From Streptomyces novaecaesareae (GTDB lineage: Bacteria > Actinomycetota > Actinomycetes > Streptomycetales > Streptomycetaceae): a DNA stretch of 64,000 nucleotides. The stretch lies in the NCBI RefSeq assembly GCF_000716875.1, contig NZ_JNWQ01000027.1:1-64000 (forward strand), given 5' to 3'. Under the pieces are notes generated by a model that saw only the letters and a list, made by a program, of their open reading frames with translations, was not told where the DNA came from and made no database searches. Both the position numbers and the translations under genes were made by a program. Of the stretch, positions 25,407 through 33,520 are shown piece after piece (position 1 is the first letter of the stretch; every line of letters begins with the position of its first letter).

Positions 25407-28043
25407 ATGGCACGGGTGAACCTTCGGGCCGCGTTCATGAGCGGGCTGTCGTCCACCGTCACGGCGCAACAGGTCTTCACCAACCGGGTCGACGAAGTCG
25501 CCGCCTTCAACGGGTCGGTGGAGTGCCTGCGCCGGACGCTGGACGAAGCCGAGTCCTCGCCGGTGGTGGACCGGGCGCAGGGGCGCCGCAACGTCCTGAC
25601 GCTCTACGGGGTCGGCGGCATAGGCAAGACGACGCTCTCGTACGAGCTGGAGCGCCGACTGCTCGCCGACGCGGCGGCCGAGGGCCGCGACGACGTCGTG
25701 GCCGTACGGGTCGACCTAGCCGAGGACGGCGCCTGTGACATCGAGGGCCTGCTGCTGCGCCTGCGGGCCGGCCTGGGCCAGTTGGGCAGCCGGTGGCAGG
25801 CATTCGACCTGGCGCTCGCCTCCTACTGGGCCCGCGCGCACCCGGGGGAGGCCCTACAGGACTTCCTGGACAGCTCGCCGGCCCTGCGCCGGGCCTCCCG
25901 GAGCGTCGGCCTCGGCGAGCAGATCGCGGAGACCGTGCGGGACGTCGACCCCGCCGGGCTCGGCGGTCTGACCGGGCTGGCGCACCGTGCGGCTCTGGCC
26001 ACCTATCGCGCCGTTCGGGACCGGGTGCGGGAGGGGCGCCTGCTGGCCGACTGCGAGCTGTTCGCCGAACTGGTCGAGGCCGACGCCGACTACGAGACGC
26101 TCTCCTACTTCCCGTACCTGCTGGCCTGGGATCTCGACCGGCTGCCGCACCGGGGCCGGCCAGCCCGACGGCCCACGGTGTGCGTGTTCCTGGACACCTT
26201 CGAGGTGGTCAACGGTCGTGCCGACCGCACGGTGGAGCGTCTGATCCAACGGTGCGCCTACCTGATGCCCAACGTGCTCTTCGTGATCACCGGCCGCAAC
26301 CGGGTCGACTGGGCCGACGCCGGTGCGGGCGGCGAGCTGGACTTCACCGGCCCGCAGTGCTGGCCCAACCTGCACTTCAGTAACGACACCGCCGAACCCC
26401 GCCAGCACCTCGTCGGCTACCTGTCGGACTCCGACGCCGACAGCTACCTCAGCGAGGCGCTCACCCGGGACGGCGAACCCGTCATGCCCGCCGAGGTCCG
26501 TCGGCGCATCATCGCCGGCGGCCAGGGGCTGCCCCTGTACCTGGACCTGTCGGTGTCACACTTCGCCGCACTCCTCGCCCGTGGCGGGCAGCCGTCGCCG
26601 GCGGACTTCGGCGGCTCGTTCACGGCGGTGGCCACCCGGTCGATCCGCGACCTGCCCCGGGACGAGCGGGATCTGGTCCGGACCGCGGCCCTCACCGACC
26701 GGGTCGGTGCCGATCTGCTGCGGGCCGGGCAGCCCGGCGTCTCCGACGGCAGCGTGGCCCGGTTCCTGCGGCGGCCGTTCCTGACCCACGACGACGCCTA
26801 CGCGCTGCCGTACGCCTTGCACGCGGCGCTCCGCCACGCCATCGGCGAGGCGGACCGGACCCTCCCCGACGGCTGGTCCGACCGTGACCGCAGCGAGGTC
26901 GCGGCCCGGCTGCTCGCCTGGCTGGGCGGGCGCGTGGGGCCCTCCGCCGGACGGGTCGCCGTCGCCCAGGCCCTGGAGTCGGGGCTCAAGCTCTCGGCGG
27001 CGTACGGGGTCTTCGAGGACTGGATGGCCCGCGCCGCGCAGCGCCTGGTCGAGGCCGGGCAGTGGTCGGAGCTGGGCAGCGGGCTCGCCGCCGAACAGGC
27101 CGGGTCGCCGGAGTGCCGGGCCCTTCTCGCCGCGGTACGGGGCGTTCAGCTGCGTCGTACGGGCCGTGCTGCACAGGCGGTCGAACTGCTGGGCGGCGCG
27201 GGGGAGGGCGTACCCCAGGGCAGCCCCACGGCACAGCTGGTGCAGGTCCACCTCGCCCACGCGCTGCGCAACCACGGCGACTACACCGGGGCGGCGAAGA
27301 TCTACCGCGCCCTGGTGGGCGGCGAGTTCGACGCGGTGGCCCGGTACTGGCTGTGCGACTTCGACTACCTCAACGGACGGTTCGGTACGGCCTTGGGTTC
27401 GCTGCGGGAGCAGCGCAGCCGCGGTCCGGAGGACGAGGGCGAGCGGCTCCGGCTGATCGGGCACATCTGGCGGGTGAACGCCCGCTTCGACGAGGCGAGC
27501 GCCGCGTACGACCGGGCGATCGTCCTGGCCCGGCGTGAGGGCCTGGCCGCCGCGGAGGCGAAGGCGTTGGCCAACCTGGCGCAGACGGTGTGCTGGGCGG
27601 GCGACACGGACGCGGTGTCGGACGCGGCGACCCGTGCGCGGGATCTGCTCGATCTGGTGCCGAACCCGGTCGAGCTGGTCAAGATCCGGTCCGCCGAGGC
27701 GGTCGCCCATGCGGTGGCCGGCGACGCCGGGGCCGCAACGGAGGCGGTCCGAGGCACCCGGAGGCTGGCGGACGACATCGGCTACCGGGGCGGCCACAAC
27801 CTGGCCGACGTGGCCCAGATCCTGCTCGGGGTCCTCGGCGGCGACCACGACGGTGCCCGCCGTACCCGCGCAGAGCTCGACGCGCGCACCCGCAGGTCGG
27901 GTGGCAACACGTACTGGGTTCCGATCGCGACCAGCTGGATCGACGGTGTCCCGACGGCGGTGGAGCACGACCCGGGGGTCGAGTGGGTCGACGGCCCGGC
28001 CGTGTCGTTGGGCCGGTGGGCCGAGGTGGCCGCGCGACGATGA
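25407..28043 (+). CDS. STAND-type ATPase with TPR-like C-terminus
   Basis: A large 878-residue cytoplasmic protein. It has Walker A GVGGIGKTT (residues 68-76), a Walker B-like VCVFLDTFEVV near 258-268 and sensor-like FVITGRNRVDW. Winged-helix and linker regions follow to about 560, then helical repeat pairs (about 575-860) with TPR-like LVQVHLAHALRNHGDYTGAA and later copies. This is the layout of STAND/NB-ARC signal-transduction ATPases. ATG 25407 has AAGGAGG 5 bases upstream. It lies next to a biosynthetic cluster and could be its sensor-regulator, though it has no visible DNA-binding or effector domain. A defence role is an alternative. Confidence 0.85.
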   Translation: MARVNLRAAFMSGLSSTVTAQQVFTNRVDEVAAFNGSVECLRRTLDEAESSPVVDRAQGRRNVLTLYGVGGIGKTTLSYELERRLLADAAAEGRDDVVAVRVDLAEDGACDIEGLLLRLRAGLGQLGSRWQAFDLALASYWARAHPGEALQDFLDSSPALRRASRSVGLGEQIAETVRDVDPAGLGGLTGLAHRAALATYRAVRDRVREGRLLADCELFAELVEADADYETLSYFPYLLAWDLDRLPHRGRPARRPTVCVFLDTFEVVNGRADRTVERLIQRCAYLMPNVLFVITGRNRVDWADAGAGGELDFTGPQCWPNLHFSNDTAEPRQHLVGYLSDSDADSYLSEALTRDGEPVMPAEVRRRIIAGGQGLPLYLDLSVSHFAALLARGGQPSPADFGGSFTAVATRSIRDLPRDERDLVRTAALTDRVGADLLRAGQPGVSDGSVARFLRRPFLTHDDAYALPYALHAALRHAIGEADRTLPDGWSDRDRSEVAARLLAWLGGRVGPSAGRVAVAQALESGLKLSAAYGVFEDWMARAAQRLVEAGQWSELGSGLAAEQAGSPECRALLAAVRGVQLRRTGRAAQAVELLGGAGEGVPQGSPTAQLVQVHLAHALRNHGDYTGAAKIYRALVGGEFDAVARYWLCDFDYLNGRFGTALGSLREQRSRGPEDEGERLRLIGHIWRVNARFDEASAAYDRAIVLARREGLAAAEAKALANLAQTVCWAGDTDAVSDAATRARDLLDLVPNPVELVKIRSAEAVAHAVAGDAGAATEAVRGTRRLADDIGYRGGHNLADVAQILLGVLGGDHDGARRTRAELDARTRRSGGNTYWVPIATSWIDGVPTAVEHDPGVEWVDGPAVSLGRWAEVAARR

Positions 28044-28095
28044 GAGCCCGGAGCCCCGGGATGCGGGGCCGCAGCGGACGAGGGGAACAGATCGG

Positions 28096-29061
28096 ATGAC
28101 CGACCCGGTACGCGTCGAGCCGGTCCGTGTCGGCCTGGTGGGGGTCGGCATCATCGCCGAGACCCACCTCGCCGTCCTGGCTGAACGGGACGATGTGGCC
28201 CTGGAGTTCACGGTGGACTCGAGACCAGTCGGGCCGGTCGAATTCCGGGGCGCCACGCGGCCCCACTACGGCGAACTGGCCAGGGCGCTCGACGCGCACC
28301 GGCCGGACCTGGTGGTCGTGGCCACCCCGACGGAGACGCACGCCGAGCTGACGGTCCAGGCCCTGCTCCACTCCGAGGCCACGGTCTTGGTGGAGAAGCC
28401 TCTCGTCCACGATCTCGCCTCGCTCGCGGAATTGCGCAACTTGGATGGAAAAGCTGACGTGCGGGGCAGGCTGTTCACCGCCCACCACTTCGCGTTCTCG
28501 CCCGAGGTCGACTGGGCGGCAGGGCTGATTGCCGCGAATCCGGACTGGGGGCCGGTCACGGCCATCACCTCGGCCTTCTACGACCCTTACGTCCTGCGGG
28601 GAGAGGCGGCCTTCGCCTCGTACGTCTCCAGCTGGACGGACTCGGGGGTGAACCAGCTGAGCATACTCACCCGCTTCGTCGACCTCACCGGGCTCACCTC
28701 ACTCCGGCAGACGGACGGCGGTGCGAGCGCGTGGTGCGCCGTGGGCTTCCGCTCCCGGGGGGAGGCGGGCACGGCCCGGTTGCGCAGTAGCTGGCTGACC
28801 GGCTCCAGCAGCAAGGAGAGCAACCTGGTGCTCGGCCACTCCGGAGTGGAGGTTTGGATCGACCACACCGCCATGACCGGATTCGCCGCCCGGGCGGGCG
28901 AGTTGCTGGCATCCTTCGGCAACGACGGCCGGACCGATCGGAAGGTCGCCCACTACCGTCCGCTCTATGCCAGCCTCCTCTCCGGCCGGCCGGACCCGGT
29001 GCTCGGCTTCGATGCCGCGGCGACGGTCACCGCGATCCACCACTCGGTGCCTGAGGTGTGA
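28096..29061 (+). CDS. Gfo/Idh/MocA-family oxidoreductase
   Basis: A 321-residue NAD(P)-dependent oxidoreductase. The Rossmann motif is VGLVGVGIIAETHLAVLAE (about residues 11-29), followed by VVVATPTETHAEL and the family-defining EKP motif in VLVEKPLVHDL. The C-terminal half is the substrate domain. The family acts on sugars, inositols or nucleotide-sugars. ATG 28096 follows the STAND gene by 52 bases with GAGGGGA upstream, so the two may be co-expressed. It might be a tailoring enzyme of the adjacent cluster, but there is no glycosyltransferase nearby. Confidence 0.88.
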   Translation: MTDPVRVEPVRVGLVGVGIIAETHLAVLAERDDVALEFTVDSRPVGPVEFRGATRPHYGELARALDAHRPDLVVVATPTETHAELTVQALLHSEATVLVEKPLVHDLASLAELRNLDGKADVRGRLFTAHHFAFSPEVDWAAGLIAANPDWGPVTAITSAFYDPYVLRGEAAFASYVSSWTDSGVNQLSILTRFVDLTGLTSLRQTDGGASAWCAVGFRSRGEAGTARLRSSWLTGSSSKESNLVLGHSGVEVWIDHTAMTGFAARAGELLASFGNDGRTDRKVAHYRPLYASLLSGRPDPVLGFDAAATVTAIHHSVPEV

Positions 29062-29263
29062 ATTCTCTGCGAATCCGTGGATCCACCCAGGTCAGCGACG
29101 TGAACATTTGCTAAACCGGATTAGTTGTTGACCCGGGTGTCGAGTTCATGTCGGGATCGGTCGAATTTTGGGGGAATGAGGCCGGGCGGCGCGACCGATT
29201 GGAATCCTCGTCGGAATATGCGGCCGGAATCCGGCAGGAGAATCCGATCCGAGGGGGCGAAGC

Positions 29264-29412
29264 ATGAACGACGCGCACGACACCCTGGAACGCATCTGGC
29301 TCTCCGTCCGCATCCCGAGGAGACCTCCGCGACGGCGGACGCCCCGGAGATCGTGGTCGGGCGGCGGTTCGACCGGATCGCCGCCCTGGTCGCGGACCGC
29401 CGCGGCCGGTGA
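29264..29412 (+). pseudogene. Frameshifted fragment of a short unknown gene
   Basis: After a good SD (GAGGGGG), ATG 29264 opens MNDAHDTLERIWLSVR, but the frame becomes Arg/Pro-rich junk after about 16 codons. The reading HPEETSATADAPEIVVGRRFDRIAALVADRRGR, which has normal character, continues in another frame to a stop at 29412. A single indel near 29311 explains this. The last bases overlap the start of the next fragment as if once translationally coupled. Confidence 0.5.
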
Positions 29413-29884
29413 ACGCCGCGAGGTCGGCTGAGGCCTTCGCCCACACCGAGATCACCGACTACCTCCTCGGCTGCATCCGGGACGACTGGCACTGCATCGT
29501 CTTCGTGGACGACCACCACCTCCGCGGGTGCGACGACCCGTTCGTCCGGGAGGTGCTGCTGTTCGGCCATGACGGCACCGAACGCGTCTTCCGCGCACTG
29601 GCCTTCGGCAAGCGGAAGGTCTTCGGCCGGGTGCGGATGGGCTGCGACGACCTCGCCAGACCTTCGCCCGCGCCCGTACCGAGATGACGCCGCCGAACCC
29701 GGCCGCGCACATCGCCTTCCCGATCCAGCTGCTGCGCCCCCGGGCGGCCCGGTACGTGCTCCGGATGAAGGCGCTGCAGTTCCTGCACGCGGACAGCCCC
29801 GGTGTTCCTCAACGCCGCGGCAGGCCGGGGACGGCGAACGGCGGGGCCCTGGAGGCGGTCTGTGCCGTGGCCGGGCGGCTGTGA
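29409..29884 (+). pseudogene. Frameshifted remnant of an unknown ~150-residue protein
   Basis: The first part is a sensible 80-residue sequence (HTEITDYLLGCIRDDWHCIV, FVDDHHLRGCDDPFVREVLL, ALAFGKRKVFGRVRMGCDDLA). Near 29660 it runs into a Pro/Arg stop. A neighbouring frame continues it as QTFARARTEM, then AAHIAFPIQLLRPRAARYVL and RMKALQFLHADSPGV. A further shift near 29810 is needed for VFLNAA. Two indels in about 400 bases mark it as decayed. I do not recognise the ancestor. Confidence 0.55.
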
Positions 29885-30559
29885 CTCGGCCGGCTTCTTG
29901 GGCTTCCTCAAGTGCGCTGTTGTGTACGTCACTTCGACCGATTCGGGTCGAATTGACGGTACGTCATGTCGTCCGTGAGTTCCTTGACGGTATGCGATCG
30001 GGGCGCTTACGGTGGTGATCGATCCGGCGGGCTCCGTCGCCCGGCGGGAGAGAGCACCCCAGTACGAAGGGTCGGGCCAACGCCCCGACTGCGGCGGGGC
30101 GTTACCGCCCCCCAGGGGATGTTTCGATGGATCCGTGAGGAGAGGCCGAGGGGAAGTCACGGATTCTGGTTGACGGTTCATCATCAATGACCATGGGGGG
30201 ATCATGAGGCGAGCGTCGGTGCTGTGTCCGGGCGTGCGGTTCCGGCAGCCGTCCGAGAGAGCTTCCGCAGCCGACTAGCTGCCGCCTCCGCCGAGCCGCC
30301 TCCGCCGTGCCGCTCCCGTGGGCCGAGCCCCGGGTGCGCCCTCCGGCCTGCCCGGCCGCAGTGCGGTCGCACGCCGCCGGTGGGGCGCGAACTCCGGCGC
30401 GGATCAGCCACGTTGCCGATTTCTGCCGGCAGCACTGCCGGTTCGTTCGTTTCGTTTCGTTCACTCGCGCACTCGCTCACGGATCGCCGCTCCGGTGCCA
30501 GGGACATCCACCGGGTCGGCGCGCCGCGCATGCGTCGCATCGGATCGCTAGGAGTGGAA
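29885..30559. promoter_or_regulatory. 675-base leader region of the beta-lactam/NRPS operon
   Basis: No convincing gene lies here. Frames that are open are Arg/Pro/Gly-rich and lack domain character. A perfect 9-bp hairpin (AACGCCCCG at 30079-30087, CGGGGCGTT at 30095-30103) stands mid-way. Local AT-richer patches (about 29905-30000 and 30160-30200) are where promoters would be expected, but no consensus is clear enough to name. The region must contain the promoter of the 18-kb operon beginning at 30560. Confidence 0.5.
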
Positions 30560-31327
30560 ATGGCCAACGCGCTCGACATGCGGGACATCGCCCGCAGCGC
30601 GCTCTGTCCCGCCGGACAGCACCAGGACTTCCGCAAGAAGCTGGACGAGTACGGGTTCGTCGTCCTCCAGCCGGGCGGAGCCGACGACCGCAGCCTCGAC
30701 GACATCATGTCCGAGCTGGGCGAACCCGTGGAGTACGGCTTCGGCCCCAAGCTCGACCTGCAGCCGAAGGAGGGTTCCGACAACCTGCAGTTCACCACCC
30801 GGGCGATGCCGCTGCACACCGACGGCAACTTCAACGCCGGGCCGGCCGTCCGGTACATCGGCATGCACTGCGTGACGGCGCCCGAAGTCGGCGGCGAGAC
30901 GCTGATCGCGAGCAACGCCGCGTTCTTCGCCCAGGCGCCGGCCGATCTGCTCGACGCCATGCAGGGCATCACCATCGAGTACCGCAACCGGATCTCCGGC
31001 TACTACCGCGACCGGGCCGAGGGGGACCACCCCACGGTGGCCCCGATCCAGGACGACCCGGTCACCGGCCGGAAGCGGCTCGTCATCGGCCTCACCGACC
31101 CCGACGACCCGATGCGCACCCATGACGCGACGATCGTGGGCCACTCGGCCGAGGAGAGCGCCGAACTGCTGGAGCGGATCAAGGCCGTCCTGCACCAGCC
31201 GAGCGTGCTCTACGCGCACAAGTGGCAGGTCGGGGAGGTGATCGTCCAGGACAACCTGCAGGTCGTCCACGGTCGTGCCGCCTTCCCGGACCAGCCGCGC
31301 AAGCTGGTCCGGCTGTCGGTCGCCTGA
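30560..31327 (+). CDS. CarC-like Fe(II)/2-oxoglutarate-dependent oxygenase (1)
   Basis: A 255-residue oxygenase of the TauD/CarC group. The metal triad is His86-x-Asp88 (MPLHTDGN) and His237 (VVHGRA), with 2-oxoglutarate Arg251. Arg239 and Tyr59 (GEPVEYGFG) fall where carbapenem synthase CarC has Arg253 and Tyr67, the hydrogen donor for C5 epimerisation. The order LPFHADGG / GATTVCD / VIHER of CarC is followed throughout (by-eye comparison with the remembered Pectobacterium sequence). CarC epimerises and desaturates carbapenam-3-carboxylate. This protein may do that or a related oxidation. SD AGGAG is 6 bases before ATG 30560. It is first gene of the operon. Confidence 0.85.
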   Translation: MANALDMRDIARSALCPAGQHQDFRKKLDEYGFVVLQPGGADDRSLDDIMSELGEPVEYGFGPKLDLQPKEGSDNLQFTTRAMPLHTDGNFNAGPAVRYIGMHCVTAPEVGGETLIASNAAFFAQAPADLLDAMQGITIEYRNRISGYYRDRAEGDHPTVAPIQDDPVTGRKRLVIGLTDPDDPMRTHDATIVGHSAEESAELLERIKAVLHQPSVLYAHKWQVGEVIVQDNLQVVHGRAAFPDQPRKLVRLSVA

Positions 31328-31340
31328 GAGCGGCGGCCCG

Positions 31341-32720
31341 ATGAACACCTATCCCTCGCTCCTCCTGGACGTCCGCGACCGGCGCACCGGCCTCGCGGTA
31401 CAGCTCGACAGCGCGGCACAACCCGACGGCGCCGGCGAGCCCGGCGACACCGGGCGGCTCGTCGTGGAGGAATTCGGCCGCGGGCGGCCGCTGCCCTCCG
31501 GCGGCCTGAACGACTGCAACACCGTCGAGTGGACCGGTGAGCGCGTCACCGTCCGCACCAGCCGGCAGAACCCCACGATCCTGCGCTACTGGCGGCAGCC
31601 GGGCACGGGCCGCGTCCTGATCGGAACCGACCTGGCCGAGCTCACCGCGCGGGCCATCGCCTGCGTGGGCGCCGAATCCGACCGCGTCGCGCAGATCCGC
31701 GCCGTCCGCGCCTCGATCCGCGCGATCGGCGGCGGCCGCACCGTCGTCTTCTCCCGCTCCGCGGACGGCGGCGCGACGGAGGTCACCGAGACGGTGTCGC
31801 AGAGCTGGCAGGCCTCCCCGATCACCGGCGAGACCGCCGTCGAGGCCGGGGCCCGGCAGATCGAGGCGCTGCGCCGGGAGATCCTCTCCTCCGGCACGCC
31901 CGGCCCGGTGACCGCCGTCGTCTCCGGCGGCGTGGACTCCGGGCTCGTCGCCGCGCTGGCGAAGCAGGCCGGAATCCTCGACCACCTCGCCAGCCTGGGC
32001 ACCCCGTGGGGCGACGAGTACGCCGCCGCCGACGAGCTCGGCACCCACCTGGGCATGCCCGTCCGCCACCTCGCGCTCTCCGAGGAGGACATCCTCCGGG
32101 CGATCCCGGAGACCGTCCGGATGCTCGGCGTCCCCAACCGGGAGATGGTCGCCGGCGGGGTCAACCTCGTCGCGGTCTACCGGCAGGGCGACATCCCGGC
32201 CGGCACCGTCCTGACCGGCGTCGGCGCCGACTTCATCAACTCCGGGCTGCGGACCGAGGCCGGTACCGTGCCCGACCTGCAGCGCGCCGTCGCCCAGTGC
32301 CTGGCCGACGCGGCCGCGGCCGGCGAACTGTCCGGCGTGGCGGCCGCGGCGTACGGCTACACCCTGCGCCACATGTACTGGAACACGCCCGTCATCCAGG
32401 CCGCCCTGGACACGGACCCCGAGGTCATGCGCCACCGCGACCGCGAGAAGGGCCACATGCGGGCCGCGGCGGAGGCGCTGCTGCCGCCGCAGATCGCCTG
32501 GCGGCCCAAGCAGGCGCTGCACCACGGCAGCGGCGTCCAGCGCAACCTGGACGGCGCGGTGGCCCGGCTGATCGGCCCGGCCGCCGTCGACGTGGAGCGC
32601 TTCTACGAACTCATCGCCACCGAACTGGCCGACGCGCTGGTCGATGCACCGCACGAGCCGATCGACTCGGACAAGTGCCTGGAGGCGGCGGTGGCCGCCT
32701 ACGTCCGCGAGAACCACTGA
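31341..32720 (+). CDS. CarA-like beta-lactam synthetase (asparagine-synthetase family)
   Basis: This 459-residue protein has a degenerate N-terminal glutaminase-like domain without the catalytic Cys2 (starts Met-Asn-Thr), as in CarA/BLS. The C-terminal PP-loop synthetase domain has the ATP motif SGGVDS (195-200). Tyr338 (AAAYGYTLRH), Glu369 (HRDREKGHMR) and Lys390 (WRPKQALHHGSG) align with the CarA/BLS catalytic Tyr-Glu pair and Lys443 (WRKKIGIHEGSS). Enzymes of this type adenylate a beta-amino acid carboxylate and close it to a beta-lactam. Asn synthesis is unlikely without the glutaminase Cys. It starts 13 bases after the CarC-like gene and 17 bases before the CarB-like gene. Confidence 0.85.
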   Translation: MNTYPSLLLDVRDRRTGLAVQLDSAAQPDGAGEPGDTGRLVVEEFGRGRPLPSGGLNDCNTVEWTGERVTVRTSRQNPTILRYWRQPGTGRVLIGTDLAELTARAIACVGAESDRVAQIRAVRASIRAIGGGRTVVFSRSADGGATEVTETVSQSWQASPITGETAVEAGARQIEALRREILSSGTPGPVTAVVSGGVDSGLVAALAKQAGILDHLASLGTPWGDEYAAADELGTHLGMPVRHLALSEEDILRAIPETVRMLGVPNREMVAGGVNLVAVYRQGDIPAGTVLTGVGADFINSGLRTEAGTVPDLQRAVAQCLADAAAAGELSGVAAAAYGYTLRHMYWNTPVIQAALDTDPEVMRHRDREKGHMRAAAEALLPPQIAWRPKQALHHGSGVQRNLDGAVARLIGPAAVDVERFYELIATELADALVDAPHEPIDSDKCLEAAVAAYVRENH

Positions 32721-32737
32721 GAACGGGGGAGAACGTC

Positions 32738-33520
32738 GTGGGATTGATCGACATCGAGGACGTCGAGGGAGTCCGGGTCCTGACCCTGGCGCACGAGAAG
32801 CCGACGAATCCGTTCGGCAAGGAGATGGCCGAGACCTTCATGGCCGCCGTCCGCGAGGCGGACGGCGACGACACCGTGGGGGCGATCGTCGTCCACGGCG
32901 GCCACGACCGGAGCTTCAGCGCGGGCGGGAACTTCAACGAGGCCCTGCAACTGGGCACGGACGACGCCGTCAACGAGACCATCGACTGGTGCACCGACCT
33001 CTACCTGTCGGTCCTGGACACCCGCAAGCCGACGGTCGCGGCGATCGACCGCTACGCCGTCGGCCTGGGCTTCCAACTGGCCATGATGTTCGACTGGAAG
33101 ATCATGTCCACCCGGGCGAACCTGCTCATGCCGGAGCTGGAGCACGGCATCGGGGCCTCCATGGCGGCCACCATCCTCTCCACCACCACCGGCTACGACG
33201 TCGCCCGGCACGTCATCATGGGCTGCCGCCCGATCGCCGCCGACAGCGCGCTGCGCTGGGGCATGGCGGACGAGACCTGCGAGCCCGAGTTCCTGGTCGA
33301 CCGGGCCCTGCAGCGGGCCCAGCGGATGGCCCGCTACCCCGGGGTCGCGTTCTCGGCCACCAAGCACGTCCTCACCGGCCGGATGCGGGCGGCCCTGGAG
33401 CAGACCCGGGAGGACTCGAAGGCCGTGCACCGACAGACCTTCGCGGCGAAGGCGATGCACCAGCACTTCCACAACGTGCTGGGCACGGACGGCAAGAACG
33501 GGGCGAGTGCCGTCTCATGA
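32738..33520 (+). CDS. CarB-like carboxymethylproline synthase (crotonase fold)
   Basis: A 260-residue crotonase closely following CarB/ThnE: NPFGKEM, then VVHGGHDRSFSAGGNFNE (oxyanion region), DLYLSVLDTRKPTVAAIDRYAVGLGFQ, MPELEHGIG and LEQTREDSKAVH. By position, CarB Gln111, catalytic Glu131 and His229 correspond to Gln113, Glu133 and His231, all kept, while CarB Trp79 is Thr81. CarB condenses malonyl-CoA with pyrroline-5-carboxylate to carboxymethylproline, the substrate of CarA. The changed pocket residue suggests a bulkier malonyl-CoA. GTG start 32738 has GGGGGAG upstream. Confidence 0.88.
   Translation: MGLIDIEDVEGVRVLTLAHEKPTNPFGKEMAETFMAAVREADGDDTVGAIVVHGGHDRSFSAGGNFNEALQLGTDDAVNETIDWCTDLYLSVLDTRKPTVAAIDRYAVGLGFQLAMMFDWKIMSTRANLLMPELEHGIGASMAATILSTTTGYDVARHVIMGCRPIAADSALRWGMADETCEPEFLVDRALQRAQRMARYPGVAFSATKHVLTGRMRAALEQTREDSKAVHRQTFAAKAMHQHFHNVLGTDGKNGASAVS

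Noticed and set aside
31341-32720. Ordinary asparagine synthetase (AsnB).
   Set aside because: The glutaminase Cys2 is absent, the N-terminal domain is short and degenerate, and the C-terminal Tyr/Glu/Lys and WRxK...HxGS segment follow CarA/BLS. The CarB-like gene is next to it.
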